NCBI GenBank assembly: GCA_012931725.1
Contig: CM022952.1
Span: forward strand, 59,597,772 to 59,661,771
Origin: Litsea cubeba
Taxonomy: Eukaryota; Streptophyta; Magnoliopsida; Laurales; Lauraceae
Reading direction: 5' to 3'
DNA length: 64,000 nt
A program made the position numbers and the translations under genes. A model generated the notes under the pieces. It had not been told where the DNA came from. It saw only the letters and a program-made list of their open reading frames with translations, and ran no database searches. Shown one piece after another: positions 22,049 through 34,425 of the stretch (position 1 is its first letter; the number at the start of each line of letters is the position of its first letter).

Positions 22049-25000
22049 TCATTCCTTGTATAGGGACATGTTCTGAAATATTAAAATCATAGAGTGCAAG
22101 GTGCATTAAAAAGGTAGAACACAAGTACAACATATACAAGTATCACAAGTATCTTGGACTCAATCACAAAAGTAAATGAACTTGGAAAACTATTACATCT
22201 TCAGACTCAAAATTTGGATGCTACGATTATATGACAAGAAAATTTGAGAAAAAGAACTAAGGAGTATTAAGTATTGCTAAATTGTGAGTTTTCTGACTTG
22301 GCTATACAAGATATAATGATATTGGTTCAATATGTTTTGGATTCTTAGATTATGACCTAAGTTGGATTTAGTGTATGTTTGGGTTTTAGATTCCCCAACT
22401 TTATTGCCCCATTTAAAATTCTTCTTCTTGAAATATTTTAGTATCTTTTGAAGAAAAGAATTAAAGGATAAATGGTGTTAAACTCAAACCGGCCTTTATC
22501 TGTCATGAGGTGGATTTGGTATTACTTATGCTAAACTCATCATTGATCAAGTTGGGTATGATGCGGTGGAGTTAGGGCGGATTCGTGTTTCCTTAAACCC
22601 ATTAGAAACCAAACCCATTGTGTTCCCTAGTTCTAAAGACATGGTTTTCTAGCCCAATCCAAATTCCCCAGGTTTTAGAAATCCAAATATAATGCTAGTG
22701 GTACTAGGAGTTCTAATGGGACAGGTAGTCGGATTCATATAAGGTTGAGCACTTTGGTACATGAATAGGCTCAATCTGAACTGATCCATTTATAAATCAG
22801 ATTGAAAATGTTTGTTAAAACTCAACTTTGAAATGAAATGGGCCAACCTAGACCCTAGTTAATATGTTGATTCAGGTTGGATCAGGTCAAGATGTCAAAT
22901 AGCAAGCCTTGACTCAACCCATATATTAATTGGATGAAAATTGTGAACCCAATCCTACCTAATCCAAAACCATAGGTACAACTAACGAATTAACACACCC
23001 TTAACCAGTTCAGAATCATTTGATGAAGATACCAATTGCACAGTTTGGAATTCTCCCCATATGAATTTTCCCCATGTCCACATTAAAGAATTCCCATGCG
23101 TGGTTGGGCGTAATCAAAATTTAAGGATCCAATTGGATTTGAAGAAAACTGAAAATAGGAGGAATAAACAAGCGAAGAAAACTCTGCAATGCAAATTTGG
23201 TCTATTGAAAGTTTTATCCACCTTTCTCTTCATCCAAACAGACCCTAACGGCCCGTTTGTTCGCATGGGAACTTTCTTTTATTTTCTTTTGTTAAGGTGC
23301 AAAAGAATTGTATAGAGAGAAAAGGGACTGGACAAAAACAAGCCCCCAAAATGTGTACAAGCTGAAGCCCACAAGAGAAAGCAGGCCAAAATCAAAGTAG
23401 AGAAAACTTTACAAAACCAAGCAGCAGGCCAAAACAAAAAAGCAAAACAGGGCCTAGGAACAGGACAACAAAAGCAATTAGGTAAGGTTGCTCTGCAGGC
23501 GGTCCAAAATGCGGCTGCCGATGGCTCGGCAACTTTCCATGAAATGCCAAGGCATCTTCCCTGATGCCAAGATGAGAACTTAAGACATAGGAATTCATGG
23601 TCAAATGGGCTCCAACAAAGGAATATTTAGGGAGTGAGAGACAAAGGAAATAAGGTAGAGATGTGTGATCTTGACATTCCTAAAATTTGAATCACTTTCT
23701 ATTAAAGAGGATATTATTCTATGGTCAGTTTTGGATATTCAATTGGCAGCCCATTTAAAGAAACAAGTGGGTCTTTTGGTTCATTTTGTGGACTGGTGAT
23801 AAGATGGACCTCATCATGAGTGAACCATGTGGAGAAACTTTGATAGTTGAGGATGACCTCAGAGATCTGGCCTCGGATAATCTTGATTCACAAAAAGATA
23901 ATTAAGGAACACTATAGTATGATGCACCGGAAAAAGAAAAGAAAAGAAATAGAAATAGAAATATTCCAACAGCCTAAACTACATTGGGCTTGATAAGAGT
24001 AGTTTATTTTTTGCCAGATAGTAAAATGGGCTGGCTGTTCATGTTTGAGTCCTCCAGTACTTGTATATGGTCTGATCCAGCCTGACATATTTAACACAAT
24101 CAGATCAACCTTGTTGGTTGTGCCCAAAGCATCAAGCTTGAAGGCCCAACAACCAAACAGGCTGAGCATGGACAGGCTTTAGCCAGCCCAGCCTGGCACA
24201 TGTACAGCCATGCTTGATTTTCCCCATTGTTGCAAGTGCTTCCCATTAGAAAAAAAAGTTAACATGGTCATATGATTTGGGCTCATTTATTTAGGAGTCT
24301 TTCCTTATTAGGATTCAAACTTCAACACCCACCTACACCAATCTCCAATCCAACCTTTAAAACTCATCCAAGCTGAACCCAACTCCCAAGTCAAATAACC
24401 CATCATACTCGGTCTGCAATCAAATCAAACAACCCATTCAACATCCCACCACATAGGGAATCAGATCTTGGTAGTTGGCAACATTTTAAACCACCATAAA
24501 ATTTTCAAAATCGCCAATTAATCGGGTCTATCAATGTAGAGTCATCAGATGGTTTGAACCAACCAATTGGTTTACAATAGTTAATCTTCTAACATTAAAA
24601 AAATAAAATAAACTGCAACTGAAACCTTTAAAAAAAAACCACTCCATCTATCCATTGCCACAATCACACCACCACCATCACAACATGCACAACACATACA
24701 AAAAATAAAAAAAAAATCTAGTGTCATACAAACAAATTTACAAACTAAAGTCACATAAATAAAAATCTACAATCATACCTGAGGCGGTTAACAAATCCAT
24801 GAGCAGAGATAGGGCTGCACAGACTGCAGAGAGAGGATTGCAGACCTTAAGAAGAAGAAGAAAAAAAACAACAATGAAAAGAATAGAGATGAGGACTCAC
24901 TGCGATTCGCTGCCTTAGCGAGATTGGGCAAATTTCTCCCCAAAATAGAGAAGAGATTGGGGCACATCTGATTTTTCATTTTTGCCCAAAATTCTTCATA

Positions 25001-26374
25001 AATTGCATCATCACTTAGGAGCCATTAGTGCAATCTCATCTCAAATAGAGCTTTAAAGGTAATATAATAAGCTCCTATGTTTCATGTATTTCCTATCTAT
25101 GCTCCTATCTTTTTTTCCGAAATTCTTTTTCTAGAATGAGAATCATAAACCAAATGATATGTAGACTATATAGTTATATTAAGATAAATCTCACCATTCA
25201 GAAAATAAATCTTGTTCTACTAAAAAACACGTCTATGATAGCAATACCTTCTTCTCCATCTGCTTCCATGAGATCAGTCAAATATATTTTAGATGTCAAC
25301 TAACCCTCTCAGCATTACATGATTTTTCTAAATTAGATTGTTCATTGTAGGGATCTCAATGGATCAGGTTAAACTTATTATAACCAGATTTGTTACCATC
25401 TTTGGTTGATATCTAAATTGAATTGGTCAGAATTGGGCAAAATTAGTCTTGAAGGAGTACATGGGCTCCGTTGAAAAGAATCGATCAAAATTGAATGAGT
25501 TGTATGGTAACTATGCTCGTTAAACCACCTTAAAAAGTGGTCAAAAGCTGAAAAAGGGTCTTCTGAAAATGAGTTTTCATCGAAAACTAGTCAATTAAAA
25601 GGATGAGACATTCTACGCTTTGTTAGATCAACCTTGAAAATGAACTATAGTAGTTTAAACTTCAACAAAAATACCATGGTAACTCTGCTTAGAGTAGGGA
25701 TGAAACAATAATTTTGTATTGCAACTAAAGTTATTTTAATCAAAGTCAAATACTAAGGAGCTAGGTGCTCCTTTAAAGGGATGGTTTTTTTTTTTTTAAT
25801 GAGAAACCCATGTGTGAGGGAATCTCTAACACCAAGCCTTTTTAGCAGTTTTTTTTTCCTCCCGGATTCTCCAAATTCAACCATTCTAAACGTTATCAGT
25901 CAAAACAACTACTGGGAGAGATTCAAACAACTACTGGAAGAGAGCACCAAGTGTTCCCTAAATTACTACAGAGTGGTCCAAGAAAAGGGCTTTTTATCTG
26001 TTTAAAAATTATTATGTAAATTTGATAACATGATCAAAAAAACATGTTTGATCGTTAATCAAGGTGGTGATTAATGTTTTCAAGAGGCTAAAGGCGATTG
26101 TGTGTATAAACCAGAAATAGAGATGAATGTTAATAATATTAGAGAAGGTAAGGGGTTCCATCATCCATGCAAACTCCCCTTATTATTTGATTTGGATCCT
26201 CTAGGGCTTCCTTCTCCGACTTCTCAAAATGGGATCATTAAAAGTGCTGTAGGGTCAATTGACCATTTTAGAAGAAGAGGGCTTTGGGATGTATAGACTT
26301 TATTCTTTGCAGCGGCATCTAACCCAAGAACAATATAAAGAGAGAGATGAGAGAGTACCAAATCGAGAGAGAAA
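22049..26374. other. CACTA right internal, non-coding, upstream of the transposase
   Basis: 4.3 kb of AT-rich sequence lies between the transposase start and the right terminal region. No domain is recognised. It presumably contains the transposase promoter and leader. Possible small nested elements could not be delimited. Confidence 0.45.
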
Positions 26375-26545
26375 TTGGGAGATGTGGGAAGCCGCAGAGA
26401 TAGAATTGAGGGAAGCCGTAGAGAAGCCGCAGAGATGAGGGAAACCACAGATCATATGGAGATGAGGGAACCTACAGAGATGAGGGAAGCACTGGAGATA
26501 AGGGAAGCCTCAGAGATGAGGGAAGACACAGAGATGAAAACGTCA
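26375..26545 (+). repeat. AGAGATGAGGGAAGC minisatellite near the CACTA right end
   Basis: About eight units of 18-27 bp with the core GAGATGAGGGAAGCC run in tandem. Translated, they give a MREA-like repeat. This is compositional, with no sign of a real protein. Confidence 0.7.
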
Positions 26546-26771
26546 TGCAAGATCGACTCATGACTGGAGATGAGAAATCTGTAGACATTGGGAGAGAGTG
26601 CATGGGGCGGGAGAGGGAAACGGATATAGAGAGAGGAGCGTGGGAGAGAAGTAAAAAAGGCTAATTTTGGTGCTGAATGAAATTAGGGCTGAAAACGCAA
26701 AATAAGGCAGTGGTATTTTAAATAGGTAAAAATAACCACAGTAGGAACTGTGTTTGTACAGCGCCCATTGG

Positions 26772-26801
26772 TGTGGCTTTTTAGACGTTTTTGACGTAGT
26801 G
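26772..26801. repeat. Right terminal inverted repeat of the CACTA element
   Basis: The repeat ends TTTTTGACGTAGTG. Inner bases (TGTGGCTTTTTAGACG) also match the left end with a few differences. Confidence 0.93.
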
Positions 26802-26814
26802 ATGGAGTGCTAAC
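26802..26814 (-). pseudogene. 13-bp scrap of Copia B between the CACTA and Tat elements
   Basis: The minus strand reads GTTAGCACTCCAT, encoding V-S-T-P, the residues expected between the Copia B RT end at 50421 (AKLVS) and its continuation at 14693 (LAHFKLS). The last five plus-strand bases, CTAAC (26810-26814), are the target duplication of the Tat element. Confidence 0.9.
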
Positions 26815-27837
26815 TGTTGACACCAAAAATGTCACTTTGCCTCTTCAAGATCCAAAAAGCTACATGAAGTCGTAACCTGCCATAAATAGGCGATGCTACT
26901 TCCAAAAAATCAAATCTTGTCAGAATCAAACAAAAACTGCAAGATCCTTCAAGACAGTCAAAAGAGGAGTACACAAGAAGTTTCAGGCCATTTCAAAATC
27001 ATTTGGCCTAACTTCGCTTCTCCGGCAGCTGAAAAGGACCTCCCGGCGGTGAAAGCATCGGAGACATCAAATCTTCGATCAGAGCCGATGGATGATCTCA
27101 AAACACATCCAAAAGGCTCCACATCAAGTTCCGAGTCAAATCGACAACGTTTGACCCTACATCAACCCTCGAACAGCTAAATCAAGCCTCTCGGCGGAGA
27201 GAACCACCGAGGCCATCACTCATCAGATAGAGCACATGGACGGCTTCAAAATGCTTACAAAGGGCTACACGTCAAATTTCAGGTCATTTCGACAACATTT
27301 GACCAGAATTTGACGCTCGGAAGCCAAATCAGGCCTCTCGGCGGTGAAGTTCCCCGAGACCACGGTTTCCAAGATAGAGCCTATGGATCATCTTAAAATG
27401 ACTGTAAAAGGATCCCTGTCAAATTTCAAGTTAATCGGACATCGGTTGACCGCACATCAAGCCTCGACATCTTCATCGCGACAAAAACAAGTCTACTGGC
27501 GATAGGACCCCAAATGGCTTCAAAACTAAAAAAAAATCTTATGGTTGGTCTTATTTAATGCTCAGGAGTCTTCAACCCAAATTTTAGGTTATTCCGACAT
27601 CGTTTTTCCCAGTTTCAGCTTCTGACAAAAAATCGGCAGCTCTGCGCGACAAAGTCTTCGGCTTTCCCGGAAAATTGAAAATTTTGCACTAAAAGATGCA
27701 AGGATTTTCATCAAGTTTTCTACAGGGAAATCAGGCCAATAAATGATCAAAATGTCAAGAAAAAATACAAAAGAAAAAAGAATCGAAAAATATCAAAAAC
27801 GGACGCAAAACGGGACAAAAAAGGGGGAAATTCCCCC

Positions 27838-27911
27838 CAGGGTCGTATACCCCTGCGACCCTGGCCCAGGGTCGCCCTGCGACACTGGCCCATGGTCGCC
27901 AGCGACCATGG
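27838..27911. repeat. GGTCGC/GCGACC palindrome cluster in the Tat 5' LTR
   Basis: AGGGTCG, GCGACCCT and related units alternate over 74 bp. They close with a perfect 10-bp inverted repeat, CCATGGTCGC (27890-27899) and GCGACCATGG (27902-27911). The 3' LTR has only about 30 bp here (48881-48909), so the cluster changed length. This accounts for most of the 50-bp difference between the LTRs. Confidence 0.85.
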
Positions 27912-28585
27912 AGCCCGGAATCGTCGGGTGGGCCCCAGAAGGCCCGTTTTTCATCATTTTTCGCGATTCGAAGCATCTAACTCCTGGGATTTTCCAAAAT
28001 TCTTACTTTTGAGGTGTCAAATCCTTTGACATCCGTCAAAATCACGTGTCAATCATCAAGAGTATCAAAATCAACATTGATCGCCAACCGGTCAACCAAA
28101 AAAGTGTGCTTTCTACCCGATCGATCGAGAAATCGACAAGACAGATGGCACCGACCCGTAGTTGGTAACCAATACCTGAAGTTACATGGTCATCCAATGT
28201 CGATCTACATAAAGATCTATTGATGATCATCGCCAGAAGAATCCCAAAAGACGCGGCACGGCCTGCGACTCTTCAACTGCTCAGCGACCATTTAATGCGA
28301 TTAATTGACTAAGCTTAATTGCAGTCATTAATTCATTTCTTTGGACGGCCCAATCAGAAGCAAGCATCCAGGATTTATGAGTCAATTGATTCATGGCATT
28401 TAACCCATGAAACTCCTCCTATCATGGCGATTAAAGGAGATTAAATGCCCTTAATCTCCTCCGGCCAATCAGAAACCAAGAAAAAGGAGTTACAAAATAA
28501 AGAATTCAATCTTGTAACTCCTCCCTTTATGTAGCTTTATGACAATTAAGGCTCATAAATCCTCCAAAATGGCTATCTAAAAGCC

Positions 28586-28593
28586 TATAAATA
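28586..28593 (+). promoter_or_regulatory. TATA box of the Tat 5' LTR
   Basis: TATAAATA in the context CCTATAAATAGGAG. It is conserved in the 3' LTR at 49584-49591. Confidence 0.75.
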
Positions 28594-29400
28594 GGAGTGC
28601 ATTCGAAAGAATTCCGGATCGGAAAAACAAGACAGATCCCAGATCAGAAAAAAGCACAGAAATCCAGAGAAAGAAAGAGAGAAAACTCTACGAAAGTTCT
28701 GCACCGGCCACCACTACAAGGTGACAAAAGTCCCATGGGGGGTATCCCCCCCAAGGTCCTTGCCTTCTTCTTCTGCCTCCAATGGCTTAGACGTGGCTTT
28801 TCAGCCTGTCTACTTAGCTTTTTATTGGACATAGGACCTCCCCTTGGTCTTTGTCCTCTAAAAACCTGAGGTTATAGCCAAGCCAAGCGAATCAAGAGCA
28901 TCCTCTGTTCTCATCTGCATAGATGATGGCGAAGTCCACATATGGCTTGCGACCGTCAATCTAAACGAGTCCCCCACAATCTCCTGAGAAGTTAGATCCT
29001 CCTTTTCTTGCTTTTCATTGTAGTTTGTATTTTTCCAAAATAGATAAAAATCACCACTCTTGTCTTTCATGATTGATAAGAATTGTAAATCGGCTATAAA
29101 CGCCAAAAATCGGCTATAAATGCCAAAAAAATCGCCTTTCACGGCAAACCAAGAAAAATGTCTCTTTTCTTAATTATATGCGCAATGGAAACCTTGAAAG
29201 AAGTTTATTTCCTTTTTACTTGCGAAGGTCGATCTCCGGATCACCGCTTGTAATTCCAAGTAAAATAGAAAATCTGGCACACCCACACAAAAAAAATGTT
29301 GATGCACGCATTTGCCCCCTGGTTAGGAAAGGGTCGGATCAAACGGACTCCCACGTCCGCCGACCTCGGTAGAACCAAGCAGAAGCGCTGTCCATCAAGA

Positions 29401-29422
29401 TGGCTCCACCCGGTGGGACTCG
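29401..29422 (+). promoter_or_regulatory. Primer binding site of the Tat element
   Basis: TGGCTCCACCCGGTGGGACTCG begins three bases after the 5' LTR. It starts with TGG, the complement of a tRNA CCA end, and its 3' part resembles the complement of a T-arm (CGAGTCCCACC). The tRNA species was not assigned. Confidence 0.65.
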
Positions 29423-29619
29423 TTCATTTGAGAACATGATGTTAGAAATGAAATATTTGCATATCATATCTTTTGCTCTATGCTTATACTTCTTTTCTCG
29501 ATTCCTTGGCTTCCTTCTAATTGGTGGCCTATGTTGGATTCCGCATCTAAAAAAAATGAGATGATATTTTTTGAAAATTTCTAATTCTTTGAATTTATTT
29601 CCACTCTTTCTCTTTTAAA

Positions 29620-30432
29620 AAAAAAATAAGTTTTTTCAGTTTGGATTCAAAATTGAGAAACCTTGATCCTTTCCTATCGTTCATCGTGCTTGCAGAAATG
29701 TTGAGGCTGTTCGACTAAGGTTTTGGGCCATCGTTTCTCTTCGATGAGTTCATTAAAGATCTAAAAATATATATATATAAATAAAAATAAAATCAGATTT
29801 TTCAGTTTTGATTCAAAATTGAGAAACCTTGATCCTTTCCTATCGTTCATCATGCTTGCAGGAATGTTGAGCCTGTTCAACTAAGGTTTTGGGCCATCAT
29901 TTCTCTTCGATGAGTTCATTAAAGATAAAAAAAATATATATATAAAAACAAAAAAAAAATCAGATTTTTCAGTTTGGATTCAAAATTGAGAAACCTTGAT
30001 CCTTTCATATCGTTCATCGTGCTTGCAGAAATGTTGAGCCTGTTCGACTAAGGTTTTAGGCCATCGTTTCTCTTCGATGAGTTCATTAAAGATCTAAAAT
30101 ATATATATATATATAAAAACCAAAAAATCAGATTTTTCATTTTGGAATCAAAATTGAGAAACCATGATCCTTTCCTATCGTTCATCGTGCTTGCAGAAAT
30201 GTTGAGCCTGTTCGACTAAGGTTTTGGGCCATCGTTTCTCTTCGATGAGTTCATTAAAGATCTAAAAATATATATATAAAAACAAAAAAAATCAGATTTT
30301 TCAGTTTGGACTCAAAATTGAGAAACCTTGATCATTTCTTTTCGTTCATTGCGCTTGCAGAAATGTGGAGCCTGTTTGACTAAGGTTTTGGGCCATCGTT
30401 TCTCTTCGATGAGTTCATTAAAGATCTAAAAA
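29620..30432 (+). repeat. Five tandem repeats of about 166 bp in the Tat leader
   Basis: Units with CAGTTTGGATTC begin at about 29637, 29803, 29970, 30138 and 30302. Each ends in a variable (TA)n/poly(A) linker. They lie between the primer site and gag. A related, diverged pair is at 30790-31095. Confidence 0.92.
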
Positions 30433-31486
30433 AAAAAAGACATAGACCACTAAGGTTAAACCAACTGCGTTCTTTGATCGCGGTTGATACAAAAAAAGCC
30501 TTGTCCACAGTGTGGAGACAGCTTGACTGTTCTAGGCAAGGGCCCTCCAAACGGGTTCATTAAGTAATCCTACCCTTACCTGGGGGCAATTCTATCAATC
30601 GAGATTTCATAAGACCGGGTTAGGAGGCCTACGTGTACTTTCGCGTCTTTTAAATAAAAAAAAAATTTCAAAATAAAAATTTTTAAAATAAAAAATAAAA
30701 AATAAAAAAAATCTTAAAATAAATCTTATAAAAAAATTAAATAAAAATAAAAAAAGATTTTTTTAAAAAAAAGTAAAAAAAATCTCTTCATAAAAAATAA
30801 AAAAAATTCCATCATTTTTGGGTTCAGATCGGAGAAATTTTGGTCTCCTCCTTTCTGAGCACTGGCGCTCTCGGAAATCGTTGAGCCCGTGTTCAGATTG
30901 GGATGCCTTTTGCTCTCTTTGATGAACCCGATCTTAGCCTTTAAAAAAAAAAAAAAACTCGTCATTTTTGGATTCATATCCGAGAAATTATGGTTCATTT
31001 CCTTCTGAGTACTAGCGCTCACGGAAATCGCTGAGACCGTATTTGGATCGGAATACCATCTGCTCTCTCTGATGAATCCATTCTTGACCTTTCAAAATAG
31101 AGAATCTCATCTCATGGATGCGGTCTCAAAACATTTGTCTCTCGCAGTACTAGTACGCCCTTTCAGGGTCTACTGTATTCGCGACCGGCACCTTTGTAAC
31201 TCTAACCTTATATTCTTCTTACATCGAGCAAGCTCTGCTTCTCGATAAGTCGAATTTAGGTTCACAATTACTTCTAGCAGTCGTTGGAACGCTCATTCTG
31301 GGCTTACCATACCCGCGATCAAAACAATTGTACACTCTATGGCCTTTTGCTTTCTTCATATTGCTTGGGTCATATCCCCCGAGCAACTTGAAAAGACAAA
31401 ACCATAGAACTTCTCATTTATGATCATTATATTCTTGTGATTATTAATGGATGTAGTTTTGTTTCAGAATTTTTTTCGAAAACTAA
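30433..31486 (+). repeat. Tat leader, A-rich tract and diverged repeat pair
   Basis: A poly(A)/AAAT tract covers about 30655-30800. Two units of about 150 bp (about 30805 and 30958) share GAAATCGTTGAGCC-like and CTCTTTGATGAACC-like words with the five upstream repeats, so they look like ancient members of the same family. The rest, up to the gag start at 31487, has no recognised feature. Confidence 0.65.
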
Positions 31487-34425
31487 CAATGGCAGCATCG
31501 CTTACCATTACTTTCGATGAGAGCAAGCACCATCTCATGCTTTAACAGAAGCAAACCACGCGCACCTACAAGCGCCCCATCAGCTGCCGAAGCATCAACT
31601 CCCTCGGCAACTCTCTGAACTCCGGGTCACCTTGACTCCCCGGACTATCATCTTTGGGACGCTAGGACCATTCCCACTTCCCGAAGAACAAACTGCTCCT
31701 TCCAAGAAGCAAAGGTCGCCTCTCAACGTGTCACTACCGTGACACCAAAGGCGAGCACTAGAAGGCCCGAAGCCCGTGGCACCCCCACGAAGCCTCGACC
31801 CGCAAATGACCAGGTCTATCCCAAGACTTGGTCCCCAAGACCTTCACCAAAACAAAGAAGGTCCCAAACATCCACCAAGCCAGCATACCTGGCCCCACTC
31901 AAGGAGAACCAGTTCTACCCTCTTACCTACATGAAAGAGGAGATACCCATCTCCAACCTGACTCCCAAGTCAACCCAGCATGAGCCGGCTTATTCTTACA
32001 AGCCCAAAATCAGATCATGCATCACAAGGCCTCTGCAAGCACCTGCTAAGGCCTATAATCCTTCAGTTCGACCCTTCATATCTACAGGGGCCGAACTCGA
32101 AAAATTCAAAGCTTCGCTGCAATAGGCAAATGACCGGGTCTGCATCCTGTCCTTGCCCAGCTACAAAGAAGACAGGCTCGGCTGCTGCGCACGAGGGAGC
32201 ACACCCTTCATTGTCAAAGCCCAGCCAGAGCCGACCGAAACTCAAATTGCTCGTCGTATACGCCGCCGCACGTCTTATTGACAAAAGAGACTAGAAAAGC
32301 AAAGGACCCAGCCTCCTATGCTTCAAGTCTCTCACAAATGGGTCGAAAAAGAAAGACCTAACCAAGTTGCTGCCGTCCATATGGTTGGAAAAACCAGAAG
32401 ACGCCAAAGGTCGGCAACAAAAATTCATGTCCGACGTCTGGTGACCCCCAGCGTCTCTAGGACAAGAAGACACTCAGAAGAATCCCCTGCTCCTTCAAGC
32501 AAAGGATGGCAGAGTGATCCTTCCTCAAGCTCTTCATAAAAAAGAATGAGCCCCAACTCAGTCACCAAGATAGTTTCTTCGTTCGAATCCCGAAGGATGA
32601 ACGTCCTGTCTACAAATTCTGAGCCACCACCTCGCAATCCACCTTAAGATGATGCGCTCACACGCATCCAGCAGTTGGAACAAGGCCAGCAGAGGATTGA
32701 AACTCTGATGGAAAACCTTCTCCTCGCCTTCCAAAATCAGGCGAACAATGAACCTCCTCCGAGTCATCAAGATGTTGAGGTAAATGGAGAAGAAAATGAG
32801 TCACGCGCCCTTACCAAAAAGGACGTAGACAGTATCCTCACAAAAGCAAAATAAGAGGATATACTCAAGGAGCATGGGATCAAGCCACCATTTCCTTATG
32901 GATGGACTCGGTCCCGTTCCCCACAAAATTCAAGCATCCTACTCTCCAAACATATACGGGGAAAGGATCAACCAGACAACACGTCATCCACTTCAAGATC
33001 CTGATGGGAGCTATCGCAGATCAAGATGCACTCAAGATCCGCCTCTTTGCAAGTACCCTAAAAGGTACGGCCTTCGATTGGTACTCCACTCTGTCGGAGG
33101 ACTCCATCCAAAATTGGGCCATGCTAGAGACACACTTCCTAACTCACTTCAAAGGTGAGGATCATCCCGCTACTATGGCTCAGCTGTGCAGCCTAAAACA
33201 GGGGGAGAATGAGTCAACATATGACTTCATTCATAAGTGGAAAGCAATGGCATACAAATGCTCTGATGTACTGCCACAAGCGTCGCTAGTCGACATCTGC
33301 CGAAACAACATGAGAGCCAGAATCCGCTCCATGATCATCGGCAACAAATCAAAGAACCTAGGAGAACTCCTAGAAGCTTCCATGGAAGCTGAAATGGTGA
33401 TTAAAGACCTTAACAGTTAGAAATCATCAAGAAAAGAGCCAACCGCCATTGCAACCTCTAAACCAAAGAAAAAAGAGGTCCTCAATGTGCAGACCAAGTC
33501 AGCTCCTCAGCCACCAAAGAAAGCTGAAAACAAAGCTGCTGGTAAGAGACCTGAACTCTCAGATGCCTTTAAAGAGCGAGTAGAAAAGAAATACCTGTTC
33601 GATAAAGATGTTGATGAAATCTTCGGGGCTCTTGTGGCGAACAACATGCTCACTTTGCCTGAACCCAAAAGACCGAGTGATGTTGGTAAAACCAACGATC
33701 CTTGGTACTGTCCATACCACCAGATGATCTCGCATCCTCTCAATCAATGCTTCATTGTGAAGGAAAAAATAAACGAGATGTGGAAAAACGGAGTCATCAC
33801 CTTTGACAAAAACTATGGGTCTACCTCCGTTAACATGGTGACATGTGGACAAACATCAAAATCGCCGAAGAAGAAGATTACTACTTCCTTCAAGGTGATA
33901 AACACAATCCAAGCGTCTGAGGAACTGGTTCCTTACCTGACACCAGACGGACAACCCATATGGGTACATCCCGATCTCCTGGAAGATGAAAACTGGGAGG
34001 TCGTGAAAACAAAGCCTACAGCTCAACAGTGAAGGCAGGCTAGGAAACATCTCCTCAAGCTCAAACGTCAAGAGAAGACCCAGCCAAAACAAGAAGTCCA
34101 AGAAAAGGTAGAGTCCTCCTCTACCGCTTCACTGGAGGCAACAAAAATGTCCCTACCGGCGACTTCAAAGGGGGTAAGAAAATTCACTCTCAGTGATTTC
34201 ATGCCACCTCAATTCAAAGAAGCCGCGCAGGGGGCATCATACTCTTGCAATTCAGTAGTTGGATTCTCCATTGATGGATACGAGTCCAGCGACACTGATG
34301 ATGGATTCGAATCCAACTACACCAATGAGTGGGAGGAGTCCCTTGAAACAGGAGAATATCTCTCCAATGAAAAATGGGTTCCTGAGACTCATCTTATGCC
34401 AGTAATATGGTATAATCCCCTATAG
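31487..34425 (+). pseudogene. Tat gag, broken
   Basis: The probable ATG at 31487 opens a frame (MAASLTITFDESKHH) that hits a stop after 18 codons. The retrotransposon gag domain is at 32902-33420: PFPTKFKHPTLQTYTGKG, ALKIRLFASTLKGTAFDWYSTL, SIQNWAMLETHFLTHFKG, LCSLKQGENESTYDFIHKWKAM. The nucleocapsid-like part (33487-34032) has KTNDPWYCPYHQMISHPLNQC with the C-x2-H, H-x4-C spacing of Tat gag, and PEPKRP before it. Stops at 33418, 34030 and 34423 and a frame change near 32800 break it. Gag would form the virus-like particle. Confidence 0.87.

Larger units (their letters stand above)
14695..26801 (-). mobile_element. CACTA (En/Spm) DNA transposon, 12.1 kb
   Basis: The left end reads CACTACGTCAAAAA and the right end is its exact reverse complement, TTTTTGACGTAGTG: 14 perfect bp, with similarity extending to about 30 bp. 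Subterminal CCACAG..TGTGG boxes follow on the left. The element carries a minus-strand transposase gene with TNP2, DUF4218, DUF4216 and a plant Ptta/En/Spm-type domain. The 3-bp flanks read AAA on the left and ATG on the right, so the expected 3-bp target duplication is not perfect. One substitution and one lost base would reconcile them (inference). It sits in the RT domain of Copia B. Confidence 0.92.
26815..29397 (+). mobile_element. 5' LTR of the Tat element
   Basis: 2583 bp. A TATA box, TATAAATA, lies at 28586-28593. Near the 3' end two CGGCTATAAACGCC-type units lie at about 29090-29125. The open frames inside are short and not conserved features. Confidence 0.95.

Noticed and set aside
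23244..23275. GGCCCGTTTGTTCGCATGG, similar to hAT-type MITE ends
   Set aside because: No inverted partner or target duplication was found nearby.
26375..26563. Repeated MREA-like peptide near the CACTA right end
   Set aside because: It is a direct translation of a short minisatellite with no start context.
26893..27180. 95-codon open frame in the Tat 5' LTR, with a similar frame at 47987-48250 in the 3' LTR
   Set aside because: The two copies match because LTRs are duplicates. The frame has no domain and lies in U3.
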